In this document: positions 26,894 to 35,622 of the stretch, in pieces | Layout of the letters: each line of letters begins with the position of its first letter | How positions within the stretch are numbered: the first letter of the stretch is position 1 | From: AV69 sp036498205 | GTDB lineage: Bacteria; Verrucomicrobiota; Verrucomicrobiia; Chthoniobacterales; UBA10450 | NCBI GenBank assembly: GCA_036498205.1 | Contig: DASXIC010000047.1 | Coordinates: 1 to 60,367, forward strand | Length of the DNA stretch: 60,367 nt | Direction: 5' to 3' | Program-made: the position numbers and the translations under genes | Notes under the pieces: model-generated | Database searches by the model: none | Told to the model about the DNA's origin: nothing | The model's input: the letters and a program-made list of their open reading frames with translations, nothing else

Positions 26894-28243
26894 ATGCCAA
26901 GCAAGTTTGTCCTCATTGGCAGTGGTCTCGCGGGCGGATTGCTGGCGGCGTATCTAGGGCGTCGGGGACACGAAGTTGATCTGTACGAGCGCCGGGCGGA
27001 TCCGCGTGCAGGTAATTTCGTCGGGGGACGTTCGATCAATCTTGCCCTTTCCACCCGGGGAATCTACGCGCTACGGAATCTTGGCATCGCCGATGAAGTG
27101 TTGAAATACGCCATCCCCATGCGCGGCCGTATGATCCATGACAGGTCCGGCCGGCTGCATTTTGCCCCCTATGACCGGGACCCGAACAAGTTTATCAACT
27201 CGATCGGACGCGCGTCGCTTAACACTGCTGTCATCGAAGCGGCGCAGCGCTACTCGAACGTGCAGGTGTATTTCAATCATCGATGCACCGGCGTCGATCT
27301 CGACTCTGGAACCGCGCATCTGGTTGCAACTTCTGAAGAGACATCTGTCCCGGCTGCCGATCTAAAAACGGTCGAGGCATACGGAGACACTGTTATCGGC
27401 GTCGATGGCGCTTTTTCGGTCGTGCGGCAATCAATGCAGCGACGACTCGACCACTTCAATTACGGGGAAAGTTATCTGCCCCACGGTTACAAGGAACTCA
27501 CCATCCCGCCAGCGCCCGATGGTTCCTGGCGAATGGAAAAAAACGCGCTCCACATCTGGCCGCGCAAGAGCTTCATGATGATCGCGCTGCCGAACCCCGA
27601 TGGCTCATTCACCTGCACGTTGTTCTGGGAATTCGCGGGGCCACGCAGCTTCGAATCAACGAAAACCGACGACGATGTCCGGCGGTTTTTCAACGACGAG
27701 TTTCCCGACGCCGTGCCGATGATGCCTACACTGTTAGAAGATTTTAAGAATAATCCGACCGGCTCACTCGTGACCGTTCGTTGCGCTCCATGGTACTATA
27801 AAGATAAGGTTGCGCTCGTCGGCGACGCCGCCCATGCCGTCGTACCTTTCTACGGGCAGGGCATGAATGCCGCATTTGAAGATTGTGTCGTGCTCGATGA
27901 ATGCCTGGCCAAGTTTCCGGATAACCGCGAGCGCGCCTTCGCCGAATATTTTAACAAACGAAAAGAGAATGCCGATGCACTGGCCGATCTTGCGTTGGAG
28001 AACTTTATTGAAATGCGCGACAAAACTGCCTCCGGCGCATTCCGCGCGAAAAAGAAACTCGACCACCTCCTCGAAGGTTTGCTGGCCGGAATTTACCTTC
28101 CCCTCTACACGATGGTCACATTCACGCGCATTCCGTATGCTCAAGCCGCGCGCCGTGCCCGTGTGCAGGATCGAATTGTCTATGGAAGTTTACTGGCTGC
28201 GATTCTCGGCCTCATCGTCCTCATCCTCAGAGCATTTCGATGA
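26894..28243 (+). CDS. kmo: Kynurenine 3-monooxygenase
   Basis: 449 residues. Flavin-monooxygenase motifs: the dinucleotide fold LIGSGLAGGLLAAYLGRRGH at the N-terminus, GRSINLALSTRGIYALRNLG, and the FAD-binding VGDAAHAVVPFYGQGMNAAF near residue 318. These match KMO rather than general PHBH-type hydroxylases. The last 20 residues form a hydrophobic helix, as in eukaryotic KMO, which is anchored in a membrane. It hydroxylates kynurenine with NADPH and O2 to give 3-hydroxykynurenine, the substrate for KynU at 21357. Its stop is followed closely by a stem-loop/T-tract. Confidence 0.95.
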   Translation: MPSKFVLIGSGLAGGLLAAYLGRRGHEVDLYERRADPRAGNFVGGRSINLALSTRGIYALRNLGIADEVLKYAIPMRGRMIHDRSGRLHFAPYDRDPNKFINSIGRASLNTAVIEAAQRYSNVQVYFNHRCTGVDLDSGTAHLVATSEETSVPAADLKTVEAYGDTVIGVDGAFSVVRQSMQRRLDHFNYGESYLPHGYKELTIPPAPDGSWRMEKNALHIWPRKSFMMIALPNPDGSFTCTLFWEFAGPRSFESTKTDDDVRRFFNDEFPDAVPMMPTLLEDFKNNPTGSLVTVRCAPWYYKDKVALVGDAAHAVVPFYGQGMNAAFEDCVVLDECLAKFPDNRERAFAEYFNKRKENADALADLALENFIEMRDKTASGAFRAKKKLDHLLEGLLAGIYLPLYTMVTFTRIPYAQAARRARVQDRIVYGSLLAAILGLIVLILRAFR

Positions 28244-28281
28244 AGGCATCGCGTGCCTTCTAACTGGCTACCGGTTTTTTT
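28243..28281 (+). terminator. Probable terminator after kmo
   Basis: Two short stem-loops follow the kmo stop: AAGGCA-TCGCG-TGCCTT (28243-28259) and AACTGG-CTA-CCGGTT (28263-28277, one G-T pair), the second running into a T-tract (28275-28281). This is the arrangement of a rho-independent terminator. Confidence 0.55.
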
Positions 28282-28432
28282 GCTAAAAATTCGGCGTTGC
28301 TTTCGCCGGTCAGCCCTACGTAGCCTGTCGCCAGGCGCGTGTCGGAAAAATTAGTTCGACACAATTCAACCGGAAAGGATGCACGGTTCCGGAGGGCGTC
28401 CGCCAAATCAAACCCGCAATAGAAGAACTCAA

Positions 28433-28531
28433 ATGAAAACACTTGTTCTTGCCATCGCATCGCTCACCCTAGCCTCAGGGCTTCAGGCTCAGACCGCCAG
28501 TTCCCCCGCCGGCAGGGGTCATCTTACATAA
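28433..28531 (+). CDS. 32-aa peptide with signal sequence (possible gene remnant)
   Basis: The frame begins MKTLVLAIASLTLASGLQAQ, a textbook signal peptide with a cleavage site after AQA or LQA, but stops only 12 residues later. AGAAG lies at a good distance upstream. Such a protein would be almost nothing but signal peptide, so this looks like the 5' end of a secreted-protein gene that lost its body, although a short secreted peptide is possible. The metallo-hydrolase gene starts 78 bp further on. Confidence 0.4.
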   Translation: MKTLVLAIASLTLASGLQAQTASSPAGRGHLT

Positions 28532-28608
28532 AACGGTGCGGTTAACGCGCTTCCGCCGGCGTTGAGACCGGTCACGCGCTTGATCGTGCTGGCTTGTGCC
28601 GTCAAGTG

Positions 28609-29526
28609 ATGAGAAACGACTCGATGGTTCACATCCTTGACACCCACCAACTCGGCATCAGCGGCATTGTCGCGGCGACGGCCCTTGAGACTGGAGATGG
28701 CCTCGTGTTGTTCGACACCGGTCCAGAGTCGACCTTTGATAACGTCGCCGCCGCGTTGGGCCGCGCTGGCTTTGACCCCGCGGACGTTCGGCACGTTTTC
28801 CTTAGTCACATTCATTTTGATCACGCTGGCGCGGCGTGGCGCTTCGCCGAGCTTGGCGCGATCATTTACGTCCATCCCCGGGGCGCGCCTCACCTGATCG
28901 ATCCGGCCAGGCTCGTCGTCTCAGCAGAGCGGCTTTTTGGCGATGATATGCAACGGCTCTGGGGACGCATCGCGCCCGTTCCGGAGCGGAACGTCCGCAT
29001 CATCCAGGATGGCAACATTGTTCAGGTCTCTCCGTTCGACATCCGCGCCATCGAAACACCCGGGCACGCCAGTCACCACAATGTTTATGCCTGGGAAGAC
29101 AATCTTTTCGGCGGCGATATCGCTGGCGTTCGCCTCGGCAACGGGCCGCCTATCCCACCTTTCGTCCCGCCGGAATTGAATATCGAATCCTGGCTGGAAT
29201 CGCTCGAAAAGATTCGTGTGGTCAATCCCGCGAAGCTCTACCTGCCCCATTTTGGACTTGTTCAAGGTTCTGTCCCCGGCCATCTCGATGCCATGGAAGA
29301 ACGCGTCCGCAACTGGTCTGCCTGGTTCCTGGATCGGATTCGGGTCGGCGTTGGCGAGCCTCAACTGATCAGCGAATTCGCTGCCTACGAAAAGGCTGAT
29401 CTCCTCCATGGCGGCGCGGATGCAACGCTGGCGCGCAATTACGAAACCGCCGATCCGAGTTACATGGCAATTCCAGCCGCTATCCGTTACTGGCACAAAT
29501 ACCATCCTGAGCTACTTGCCCGGTAG
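28609..29526 (+). CDS. MBL-fold metallo-hydrolase
   Basis: About 305 residues; ATG 28609 is taken, with ATG 28624 as an alternative. The HIHFDHAGAA motif (HxHxDH) near residue 66, a later histidine in IETPGHASHHNV and an aspartate in FGGDIAGV form the dinuclear zinc site of the metallo-beta-lactamase fold. LFDTGPESTF near the start is also typical. It resembles the YtnP/quorum-quenching or glyoxalase-II-like members in layout, but substrate cannot be told. It is a single gene between the KMO terminator and a non-coding stretch. Confidence 0.87.
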   Translation: MRNDSMVHILDTHQLGISGIVAATALETGDGLVLFDTGPESTFDNVAAALGRAGFDPADVRHVFLSHIHFDHAGAAWRFAELGAIIYVHPRGAPHLIDPARLVVSAERLFGDDMQRLWGRIAPVPERNVRIIQDGNIVQVSPFDIRAIETPGHASHHNVYAWEDNLFGGDIAGVRLGNGPPIPPFVPPELNIESWLESLEKIRVVNPAKLYLPHFGLVQGSVPGHLDAMEERVRNWSAWFLDRIRVGVGEPQLISEFAAYEKADLLHGGADATLARNYETADPSYMAIPAAIRYWHKYHPELLAR

Positions 29527-29828
29527 GGTTTCTCCCGCCGCTCGTGGCAATCTCAATGGGCAAGCACTGGCACACCGTTCAGAACTTCTGGATATACAGA
29601 TATCCAAGAAACGGCAGAGTAACTCACCAATGCAGTCTTTCGATCTTTGAAGGGCATGGGGAGACCGGAGCTGAATCCATAACTCACGTTACAGAAGCGA
29701 GTAACTGGTTGTCCATGCTCGCCCCTCATCGCTTTCAGCTCGATCTTCCAACTACCAGCTCCCTCCTCGGGGTATCTCTCAGAGTCGCCGGGGGAGCCAA
29801 TTTCAACCTCGCGTGCGATAGCGACGCG
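29527..29828. other. Intergenic region with one perfect stem-loop
   Basis: 302 bp between the metallo-hydrolase and the HAD gene. It contains a perfect inverted repeat, TGGATAT-ACAG-ATATCCA, at 29589-29606. The HAD frame is open through most of the region, but it has no family homology before 29829. I see no RNA gene or clear promoter. Confidence 0.4.
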
Positions 29829-30500
29829 ATGAGAGACAATATTCTCGAGCCATATAAAGCTGTAATTTTTGATCTGGATGGGACGCTGGTAGATTCGAAT
29901 GAGTTTCACGTAGATTCCTGGGACCGCGCTTTCAGGCAGTTCGGCAAGACCTTCTCGCACGAGGAACTCAGGAAACAGATCGGGAAAGGTTCCGATAACT
30001 ATCTGCCCGCGTTTCTCACACCTGATGAAATGAAACGGTTCGGCAAAGAACTCGATCAGTATCGATCCGACCTGTTCAAAAAAGAATACCTGCCATGCGT
30101 CAAACCATTCCCGAAAGTGCGCGAACTCTTCGAACGGATTCACCACGATGGCAAACACATCCTCCTGGCCAGTTCGGGAAAGAAACCAGAGGCAGAGTAC
30201 TACACGAAATTGCTGCAAATCGAAGACCTTATCGACGGGAAAATCACCGCCGAGGATGCCGATAGTTCCAAGCCCGCACCCGACATCTTCAATGCTGCGC
30301 TCGCGAAATTAGGAGTTTCCCCGAACGAGGCCATTGTCGTTGGCGACACCCGATTCGACATCGCAGCGGCAAGGAAAGGTGGGCTTGCCGCTATTGGCTT
30401 TCTCAGCGGACGGGCGGCGGATGAAAAAACACTGCGCAAAGCCGGCGCGCTCGCCGTTTTTCGCGACCCTGCCGATCTTCTCGCAGAAATTGAAAAATAA
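29829..30500 (+). CDS. HAD-superfamily hydrolase (beta-phosphoglucomutase/Gph-like)
   Basis: 223 residues from ATG 29829; the frame is open 285 bp further upstream, but without homology. Motif I AVIFDLDGTLVDSNEFH (nucleophile and acid aspartates), motif II ILLASSGKK, motif III lysine in SSKPAPDIF and motif IV VVGDTRFDIAAA are complete. The helical cap between motifs I and II places it in subfamily IA (phosphoglycolate phosphatase, phosphoglucomutase, epoxide-type phosphatases). Substrate is not evident. Confidence 0.88.
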   Translation: MRDNILEPYKAVIFDLDGTLVDSNEFHVDSWDRAFRQFGKTFSHEELRKQIGKGSDNYLPAFLTPDEMKRFGKELDQYRSDLFKKEYLPCVKPFPKVRELFERIHHDGKHILLASSGKKPEAEYYTKLLQIEDLIDGKITAEDADSSKPAPDIFNAALAKLGVSPNEAIVVGDTRFDIAAARKGGLAAIGFLSGRAADEKTLRKAGALAVFRDPADLLAEIEK

Positions 30501-30590
30501 CCGCGTGCCGGCTTGCCACGTCCTCTTGTCGCGCTGTAGTACTGCAAGCGGAAGCTTCAGTGAAGATGGAAGCTGTCTTAACCCGACATT

Positions 30591-30800
30591 ATGGAACAAA
30601 GCATCCGCAACCAGCTGCCGGGCACGATCAAGAGCATCGTTTCGGATAAAGTTCTCAGTGAGGTCATCGTCGAGACGAGCATCGGGGAAGTCGCCTCAGT
30701 CATTACCACGCGGTCGGTCGAAGCGATGAAACTCAAAACCGGAGACGACGTTTTTGTCCTAGTCAAAGCGACGAATGTCTCCTTGCGTCGGCGAAGCTAG
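30591..30800 (+). CDS. Molybdopterin-binding (Mop/TOBE) protein
   Basis: 69 residues, one TOBE/Mop domain: RNQLPGTIKSIVSDKVLSEV at the start, then SVITTRSVEAMKLKTGDDVF and VKATNVSL at the end. Such small proteins form hexamers that bind and buffer molybdate. It lies 19 bp upstream of modA, which makes a molybdate function very likely. Confidence 0.9.
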   Translation: MEQSIRNQLPGTIKSIVSDKVLSEVIVETSIGEVASVITTRSVEAMKLKTGDDVFVLVKATNVSLRRRS

Positions 30801-30819
30801 GCGCGTGTCCACTCGCCTC

Positions 30820-31572
30820 ATGAAAACGGCAACCCTGGCACTCCTCTCGAGCATTTTCACCGCGACCAGCATTTCGGCCGCCGAGTTAACCGTGCATGCT
30901 GCTGCCAGCCTGACTGAGGCGATGAAGGAAATCGGAACAGTCTACGAAAAAGAGACCGGCGATAAATTGCAGTTCAACTTCGGCGCCTCGAGCATGCTGG
31001 CCAGGCAAATCGTAGAAGGCGTACCGGCCGACCTGTTCTTCTCCGCGGATGAGGCAAAGATGGACGAGCTCGAGAAAAAAGGTCTGCTGTTGCCAGGCAC
31101 GCGGCGCACCTTGCTTTCCAATGTGCTCGTCATTGTGGTCCCCGCCGACGCGAGCTCAGCGCCAAAGTCAGCTTCTGATCTCGCCAAGCCGGAATTTAAG
31201 AGGCTCGCACTGGCGGAACCGCAAACGGTCCCAGCCGGGATTTACGCCCGCGACTACCTGCAGAAGCTCGGAATTTGGGAATCAGTAAAGGAGAAAGTCT
31301 TGCCGGCGGAAAACGTTCGCGCCGCACTGGCTGCGGTCGAATCCGGGAATGTGGACGCTGGAATAGTTTATAAGACCGACTCGCTGATCTCCAGGAAGGT
31401 AAAGATTGCGGCGGAAGTTGCAGCTGCGGACGGCCCGAAAATTGCCTATCCCATCGCGGTACTCAACTCTTCGAAGCAGCCTCAACGCGCAAGGAAGTTT
31501 GCGGATTACCTCGCCGGCCCGACAGCGCGATCGATATTCGAGAAATTCGGGTTTATCGCCGTAGCGAAGTAG
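30820..31572 (+). CDS. modA: Molybdate ABC transporter substrate-binding protein
   Basis: 250 residues from ATG 30820 with a signal peptide (MKTATLALLSSIFTATSISA). Mature part: LTVHAAASLTEAMKEIG, FNFGASSMLARQIVEGVPADLFFSAD (split here for length), AGIYARDYLQKLGIWE and GIVYKTDSLIS are hallmarks of the ModA family, which binds molybdate/tungstate in the periplasm. The next gene downstream is on the opposite strand, so modB and modC are not in this operon. They must lie elsewhere, or the protein has been recruited for another role. Confidence 0.92.
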   Translation: MKTATLALLSSIFTATSISAAELTVHAAASLTEAMKEIGTVYEKETGDKLQFNFGASSMLARQIVEGVPADLFFSADEAKMDELEKKGLLLPGTRRTLLSNVLVIVVPADASSAPKSASDLAKPEFKRLALAEPQTVPAGIYARDYLQKLGIWESVKEKVLPAENVRAALAAVESGNVDAGIVYKTDSLISRKVKIAAEVAAADGPKIAYPIAVLNSSKQPQRARKFADYLAGPTARSIFEKFGFIAVAK

Positions 31573-31630
31573 ACGACGTCGCAAATCGGGCGTTTCTTGT
31601 CGACCTCTGAAGTCTCGCAGCCCCCCCTTT

Positions 31631-31671
31631 CGCCGAATCATCGCCGTGAGCGATCGACGATGAGTTCGGCG
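31631..31671. terminator. Bidirectional stem-loop between modA and cupredoxin gene
   Basis: CGCCGAATCATCG (31631-31643) pairs with CGATGAGTTCGGCG (31658-31671), with one bulged G. It sits between two convergent genes and could terminate transcription from both sides, although it lacks a long T-tract. Confidence 0.5.
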
Positions 31672-31682
31672 GTGCGTGCTGT

Positions 31683-32057
31683 TTACGATTTCTCGACGAT
31701 GATCGTACCGGTCATCTTTGGATGAACCGAGCAAAAATAAGTGTAAGTCCCAGGAGCACCTGCCGTGATGGTGAATTCCTGATCGGTGTCGAGCGGCGGA
31801 GATTTCTTAAATTGCTTTTCCACGCTCACCACCGTGTGCGGTTCTTCATCCCGGTTTATCCAGGTGATTTTTTCGCCGGATTTCACGGTCACGGTCTGGG
31901 GATTGAAATGGAAATCCTTAATTTCTATCTGGTTCTTTGTTGCAGTGCCCGCCCCATCAGCCTCCTTCATTTCTCCAGCCATTGAGAAAAAAGCCAGATT
32001 AAGAAAACTAACAACGCAAAGCATTGCCGTTCTTTTATTCCCCTGAGTTAGAGTCAT
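31683..32057 (-). CDS. Secreted cupredoxin (plastocyanin-like)
   Basis: 124 residues with a signal peptide. The domain has FHFNPQTVTVKSGEKITWIN and the type I copper ligands: His in EEPHTVVS, then Cys, His and Met in YFCSVHPKMTG. It is a small periplasmic electron carrier or copper-binding protein, about half identical to the cupredoxin at 40443-40808. It follows the Tat-exported phosphoesterase gene after 27 bp, so both probably use the ECF-type promoter at 33094-33121. The true start may be an internal ATG (residue 12). Confidence 0.9.
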   Translation of the reverse strand: MTLTQGNKRTAMLCVVSFLNLAFFSMAGEMKEADGAGTATKNQIEIKDFHFNPQTVTVKSGEKITWINRDEEPHTVVSVEKQFKKSPPLDTDQEFTITAGAPGTYTYFCSVHPKMTGTIIVEKS

Positions 32058-32084
32058 AATTAAGTTGCTTCCGGTTGAGATAAT

Positions 32085-33047
32085 CTAGCTAAGATTTGAA
32101 TCGACGACGGCCAGCGAAGACTTGCCTTGCAAGTACTTCACGCTGGTCAGCCCCAGTAGACTACGCAGCTTGTCGGCCGGCACGTTCATCGGTCCGGGCG
32201 ATGGCGCGGTTCCGGGCGCCGGCTGCGGGAAAGCGGTAGACATCGCAGTGTGGAAGCTGACGTTGCCTTCGACTTTCTGAAGGACCTGGTGGATGTGCCC
32301 GTTCAGAACGGTCACTGAGCCGAAGCGCTTCAGGTAACCCAAGGCGCGTTCGCTATCGCTCGTTCCCCAGCCCCATTGCGGATAGACCGCCCAGAGTGGG
32401 ATGTGCGCGAAAACAACTATCGGCGTGCTCGCTCCCAGGTCCTTCACGTCGTCCTCAAGCCATTCGAGCTGATCGTCCCCGAGTTGCCCCAGACCGCCGG
32501 CCTGGAGATCCAAGACATTGACCAGTCCGATGAAATGGACGCCGTTCTTATTGAAGCTGTACCAACCGGAGCCTTTGGCTTCCAGATTCTTCAGATATCG
32601 TTCACGGTAGAACTTGCCACCGTCGGTGAGGACATCGTGTTCGCCGGGTACATAAAAGACATCTTTTGTCCGGCAACTTTTCAGTACCTGGTCGAAAGTG
32701 TCGAACTCCTCTGGCTTCGACAACTGGGTAATATCTCCCGTGTGAATAAGGAACGACGGAGGCGTCGGCATCGCGTTGATGCGATCAAGGGCGATTTTAA
32801 ATGTCGCCGTGACATCTTTATTCGCCTCCTTACTGAAGCCGATATGGCTGTCACTTATCTGTAGAAAACTGAGGTCGGTAGCCGGCAGCGGCTCTCCGGC
32901 TTTCGCGATTTGGGCGAGTGTTTTCGACGCCAGAACCCCGCCGCTGATTGTCCAAAGCAGGCCTGTCCCCGCCCAGGCCATGCATTGAAGAAAGCCGCGG
33001 CGATCAATTCCGTCGTGTTCGTGATCGTGAGCTATGTAATCGGACAT
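32085..33047 (-). CDS. Tat-exported calcineurin-like metallophosphoesterase
   Basis: 320 residues. The N-terminus has a twin-arginine signal, DRRGFLQCMAWAGTGLL (RR at 16-17). The catalytic part shows the metallophosphoesterase ligands: DSH (FLQISDSHIGF), GDITQ, GEHD, the lone His in VFAHIPL and the GHIH motif in VLNGHIHQVLQ. It would hydrolyse phosphate esters in the periplasm with two metals. The RR signal, the nearby tatA and the ECF-type promoter 47 bp upstream connect it to the 32-44 kb island. Confidence 0.9.
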   Translation of the reverse strand: MSDYIAHDHEHDGIDRRGFLQCMAWAGTGLLWTISGGVLASKTLAQIAKAGEPLPATDLSFLQISDSHIGFSKEANKDVTATFKIALDRINAMPTPPSFLIHTGDITQLSKPEEFDTFDQVLKSCRTKDVFYVPGEHDVLTDGGKFYRERYLKNLEAKGSGWYSFNKNGVHFIGLVNVLDLQAGGLGQLGDDQLEWLEDDVKDLGASTPIVVFAHIPLWAVYPQWGWGTSDSERALGYLKRFGSVTVLNGHIHQVLQKVEGNVSFHTAMSTAFPQPAPGTAPSPGPMNVPADKLRSLLGLTSVKYLQGKSSLAVVDSNLS

Positions 33048-33093
33048 AAAATTTTGTTTCGGTTAACTAATTGGATACTTGCCTTTCATCTTT

Positions 33094-33121
33094 CTTTACC
33101 GATCTGGTTCGCGTTTATTCC
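33094..33121 (-). promoter_or_regulatory. Putative ECF-type promoter, phosphoesterase-cupredoxin operon
   Basis: On the minus strand: GGAATAAAC (33121-33113), 13 nt, GTAA (33099-33096). It is one of seven sites in the window with the same GGAAT, 17 nt, GT layout. It lies about 50 bp before the phosphoesterase ATG. Confidence 0.6.
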
Positions 33122-33220
33122 CGAGATCTTGCGCGGTTAAGCGTGGGACTCGTGGGTATTTCACAAATGCCGCGCTGAACTGAACCCGGCGCGGCGTTCG
33201 AAAGAAATCCCGGAGTAGGA

Positions 33221-34429
33221 TCAATCACCGGTTTCCCGCTCCGCTGCGTCCGCCTCACGCGCCAGCCCAATCAGTAGCTGCAAGAACTCTTCGGGTTGTC
33301 CAGTGAAGAGCCCGTCCGCAATGAAGCTGTTAATAGCGCCCGTCGCGTCAAGCTGTCCTGGACCGGTTGGACGAATGATTGCGCAAGGAGGCAGGTTGGG
33401 GCTGATGAATTCGCACGGCTCGGGCATGATCAGATTGGCCTGCAACGTCTCCGGCTGACCTGTAGTGAGGTCGACGAAGGTCACCGTTGAATTGTTGACA
33501 GGATCAAAATCGGTCAACGGAGTCGCATTGCCTGCCTTATCCTGCCAGGTTTGAAAGTGCATGATCTCCGAACCACCGATACTGATGAGAATTCGCAGGA
33601 CTTCCGGGCTGGTTACCTTCTGAGCCAGCGTCGCGTAGAGGCTAGTGCCGCCCTGTTCAATATAGCCAAAGTGAAATCCGGCCGTGAAAGCAATCGCTTT
33701 GATGTGGTCACTCGGATTGTTCGCATCATCCAGTTCGTTATTAGTTCGTGGGATGGCAGTATGCTGCCCAGCATTCAAACTGGGGACAGCATCGAGGAAG
33801 GTCGCACCAAAATCTGGGTTGGTCGTACTGCGGTAGCGTGTCCACCAGCTGGTATCCACACTCAGCTGGGTGAGGTTCGTCAGTCGTCCAGTCTGAGGGA
33901 CGAACGAAACTTGGCTCGGCGGCAAGGTGGCGAAGTGCGCCAAGTTCACCTCCTGCTCTCCTTTGGATTTTAAGTAGGCGTTTAGGAAAGTCGCGTGACT
34001 TATTTCGTCATCGGTATTGTCAGAAATATACTGAGGTTGGTCGCCATCTAGAATTTGCAGGCCAGCCGTGTAGCCGGAGGTCGGCGCATTAACCCCACCG
34101 AGTTCGTTATATTGCTGCCAAAGATCCGCTTCGATCAGTTCGGCGGCCGCGAGGAGCTGCAGGATCGCGACATCGCCTCGTGAAAGAACATTGTTCTGTT
34201 TTCGGTTGCCATTACCCGCCGACGCCCTGTGGTTGCCAGTAGCTGCCAACGCCCTGCCAGCATTGCCTAGTAAAGCAGCTCCTGGGGCCAGGAGCGCGGC
34301 TCCCAAGCCGAGGTTTCGGAGAAAGGAACGTCTGGCAAGACGATTCGGCGCCGAAGACGGCGCGAGGTTGGAAGAGCCTGGCGTAGTTAGGATAGCGTGT
34401 TCTTTCGAATGGTTGGTATCAGGACGCAT
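33221..34429 (-). CDS. Tat-exported ferritin-like domain protein
   Basis: 402 residues. A twin-arginine signal, ARRSFLRNLGLGAALLAPGA (RR at 33-34), precedes a ferritin-like helical bundle (Ferritin_2/desiccation-related type): DVAILQLLAAAELIEADLWQ, TDDEISHATFLNAYLKSKGE and GGSEIMHFQTWQDKAG supply the E/H residues expected for a diiron or structural site. It is secreted in folded form. Related proteins appear in stress and desiccation contexts, but no activity is established. An ECF-type promoter lies 62 bp upstream, at 34491-34516. Confidence 0.85.
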   Translation of the reverse strand: MRPDTNHSKEHAILTTPGSSNLAPSSAPNRLARRSFLRNLGLGAALLAPGAALLGNAGRALAATGNHRASAGNGNRKQNNVLSRGDVAILQLLAAAELIEADLWQQYNELGGVNAPTSGYTAGLQILDGDQPQYISDNTDDEISHATFLNAYLKSKGEQEVNLAHFATLPPSQVSFVPQTGRLTNLTQLSVDTSWWTRYRSTTNPDFGATFLDAVPSLNAGQHTAIPRTNNELDDANNPSDHIKAIAFTAGFHFGYIEQGGTSLYATLAQKVTSPEVLRILISIGGSEIMHFQTWQDKAGNATPLTDFDPVNNSTVTFVDLTTGQPETLQANLIMPEPCEFISPNLPPCAIIRPTGPGQLDATGAINSFIADGLFTGQPEEFLQLLIGLAREADAAERETGD

Positions 34430-34490
34430 AGAAGGATTTCAGTTTGAGTTTAATTAGGTCTTTGGCTCGGCAAATTGCCTCACACCTCTC

Positions 34491-34516
34491 CTACCGACAC
34501 CGCGCGATTTTATTCC
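34491..34516 (-). promoter_or_regulatory. Putative ECF-type promoter, ferritin-like gene
   Basis: Minus strand: GGAATAAAA (34516-34508), 13 nt, GTAG (34494-34491). The -35 block is identical to the ones before the sigma gene and the glycine-rich protein gene. Confidence 0.6.
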
Positions 34517-34562
34517 GAAATCTTTTAGGTCAGAAATAAAGTTCCGGCGTTACCTAATCGGA

Positions 34563-34811
34563 TTACCAGTAGGATTTATGTGCCACTACTTGGCGCCAAA
34601 GTGAGGTTGGCGCGGCTCCATTAGTCTGCTTCGCTGCAATTTCCACTTGCACTATTGGTGTTACTTTTAGTTCGTTAGCCTTATCATTCCATTGGCGCAG
34701 CCAAATCACCGCATCCGCTCCTTCATGCGCCACCACTTCCGCAATGGCGCGACCGATAGACTGTTTCCCGCCGATTAAAATGACCTTCTTTTCTCTAAGA
34801 TCGAGAGTCAC
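34563..34811 (-). pseudogene. Truncated SDR fragment
   Basis: 82 residues. The first 40 (KKVILIGGKQSIGRAIAEVV) are the first beta-alpha-beta unit of a short-chain dehydrogenase, with the GGxxSIGRA loop. The remaining 40 residues match nothing from the family and the frame ends far short of the usual 250. It is probably a decayed gene, or a fragment fused to unrelated DNA. It lies 8 bp after the small gene at 34820, apparently in the same transcript. Confidence 0.6.
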
Positions 34812-34819
34812 AGTCAGAC

Positions 34820-35074
34820 CTATGTTTCTGGAGGCAGTCCCTTATTTTCGCGCAAAAACCTCTTCGCGAGATCGTATCCGCCTTCGCCGCGCCGGATCTT
34901 GATCAAAAGCCGGGCCAAGTCGTCTGACCTGCGCTGAGCAACGTCGAGCGCTTCCTGCTCCCCACCCCCAGCGGAAAGCAGGTCTAGTTCATTTATAGCC
35001 GCAGCAGCCACTCGGACTCTTGAAACATTGCCATTGCTACCATCTGAACCATTTTCATTCTTCTCCGTGTTCAT
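34820..35074 (-). CDS. Small hypothetical protein, shorter paralogue of 38593-38955
   Basis: 84 residues, no signal peptide or membrane helix. It can be aligned with the 120-residue protein at 38593-38955: both have VRxAAxAxxEL, then QEALDV, then LIKxxRGxGYDLxKxF. The copy here lacks about 18 residues in the middle. The family is unknown to me; the conserved blocks suggest a helical DNA- or protein-binding module. It belongs to the operon that starts at 35591 behind an ECF-type promoter. Confidence 0.6.
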   Translation of the reverse strand: MNTEKNENGSDGSNGNVSRVRVAAAAINELDLLSAGGGEQEALDVAQRRSDDLARLLIKIRRGEGGYDLAKRFLRENKGLPPET

Positions 35075-35129
35075 AAATCGGCCTTTGCCGTCCTTTAAAG
35101 TGACGTTTTCCTATGGCTGACATTCGATA

Positions 35130-35591
35130 CTAGTAGTTGGGCGGGGATCTGTTTGCTTGGGGCGATGGCGACCCAGAACGAACCCCGAGTTGGCTGGAGT
35201 CGTTGAGGAGTTTCACGGAACCGGGTATATCCAGCCCTTGCTGGTTCGCGTAATCGATTAAGGACGGCTCGCTGAACGCACTGATTATTCTCTCAATGAA
35301 CCGGCGCGTCTTCGGTACCGGAAGCTTCGTCTGCAGAACCTTTTTTTCCGAAGATTGGGAGGCATCCTGGTAGTTATCGGCAAGAATATTGTTCTTTCCC
35401 ACTTTAGAAAAGGACTGGTCGGATTCTTTACTTCGTGTTGTGACCAGAAGCGCTATGGCAATGATCGTAGCAAATACAAGGATCCCCGTGTTGAGGTACC
35501 TCAGGGAACGAAAGGGTACCCTGTGTGGCTTGAGCTTTTGATAATCACCAGGGGAAGAGAACATAATATCAGTCGGACCTTTCGGGTTCAT
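35130..35591 (-). CDS. Hypothetical single-span membrane protein
   Basis: 153 residues: a basic N-terminus, one membrane helix at about 33-51 (LNTGILVFATIIAIALLVTT), then a polar periplasmic tail ending in a proline/serine-rich stretch. I recognise no domain. An internal ATG (residue 10) is an alternative start. An ECF-type promoter lies 32 bp upstream (35623-35648). It probably forms an operon with 34820 and the SDR fragment. Confidence 0.55.
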   Translation of the reverse strand: MNPKGPTDIMFSSPGDYQKLKPHRVPFRSLRYLNTGILVFATIIAIALLVTTRSKESDQSFSKVGKNNILADNYQDASQSSEKKVLQTKLPVPKTRRFIERIISAFSEPSLIDYANQQGLDIPGSVKLLNDSSQLGVRSGSPSPQANRSPPNY

Positions 35592-35622
35592 TGGCGATCA
35601 GAAGATTGTCTTCACCTCAGTA

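Noticed and set aside
32017..32042. GGAATAAAA inside the start of the 31683-32057 cupredoxin gene
   Set aside because: 13 nt further on stands TTGC, not GT, and the sequence is coding (GNKRTAM).
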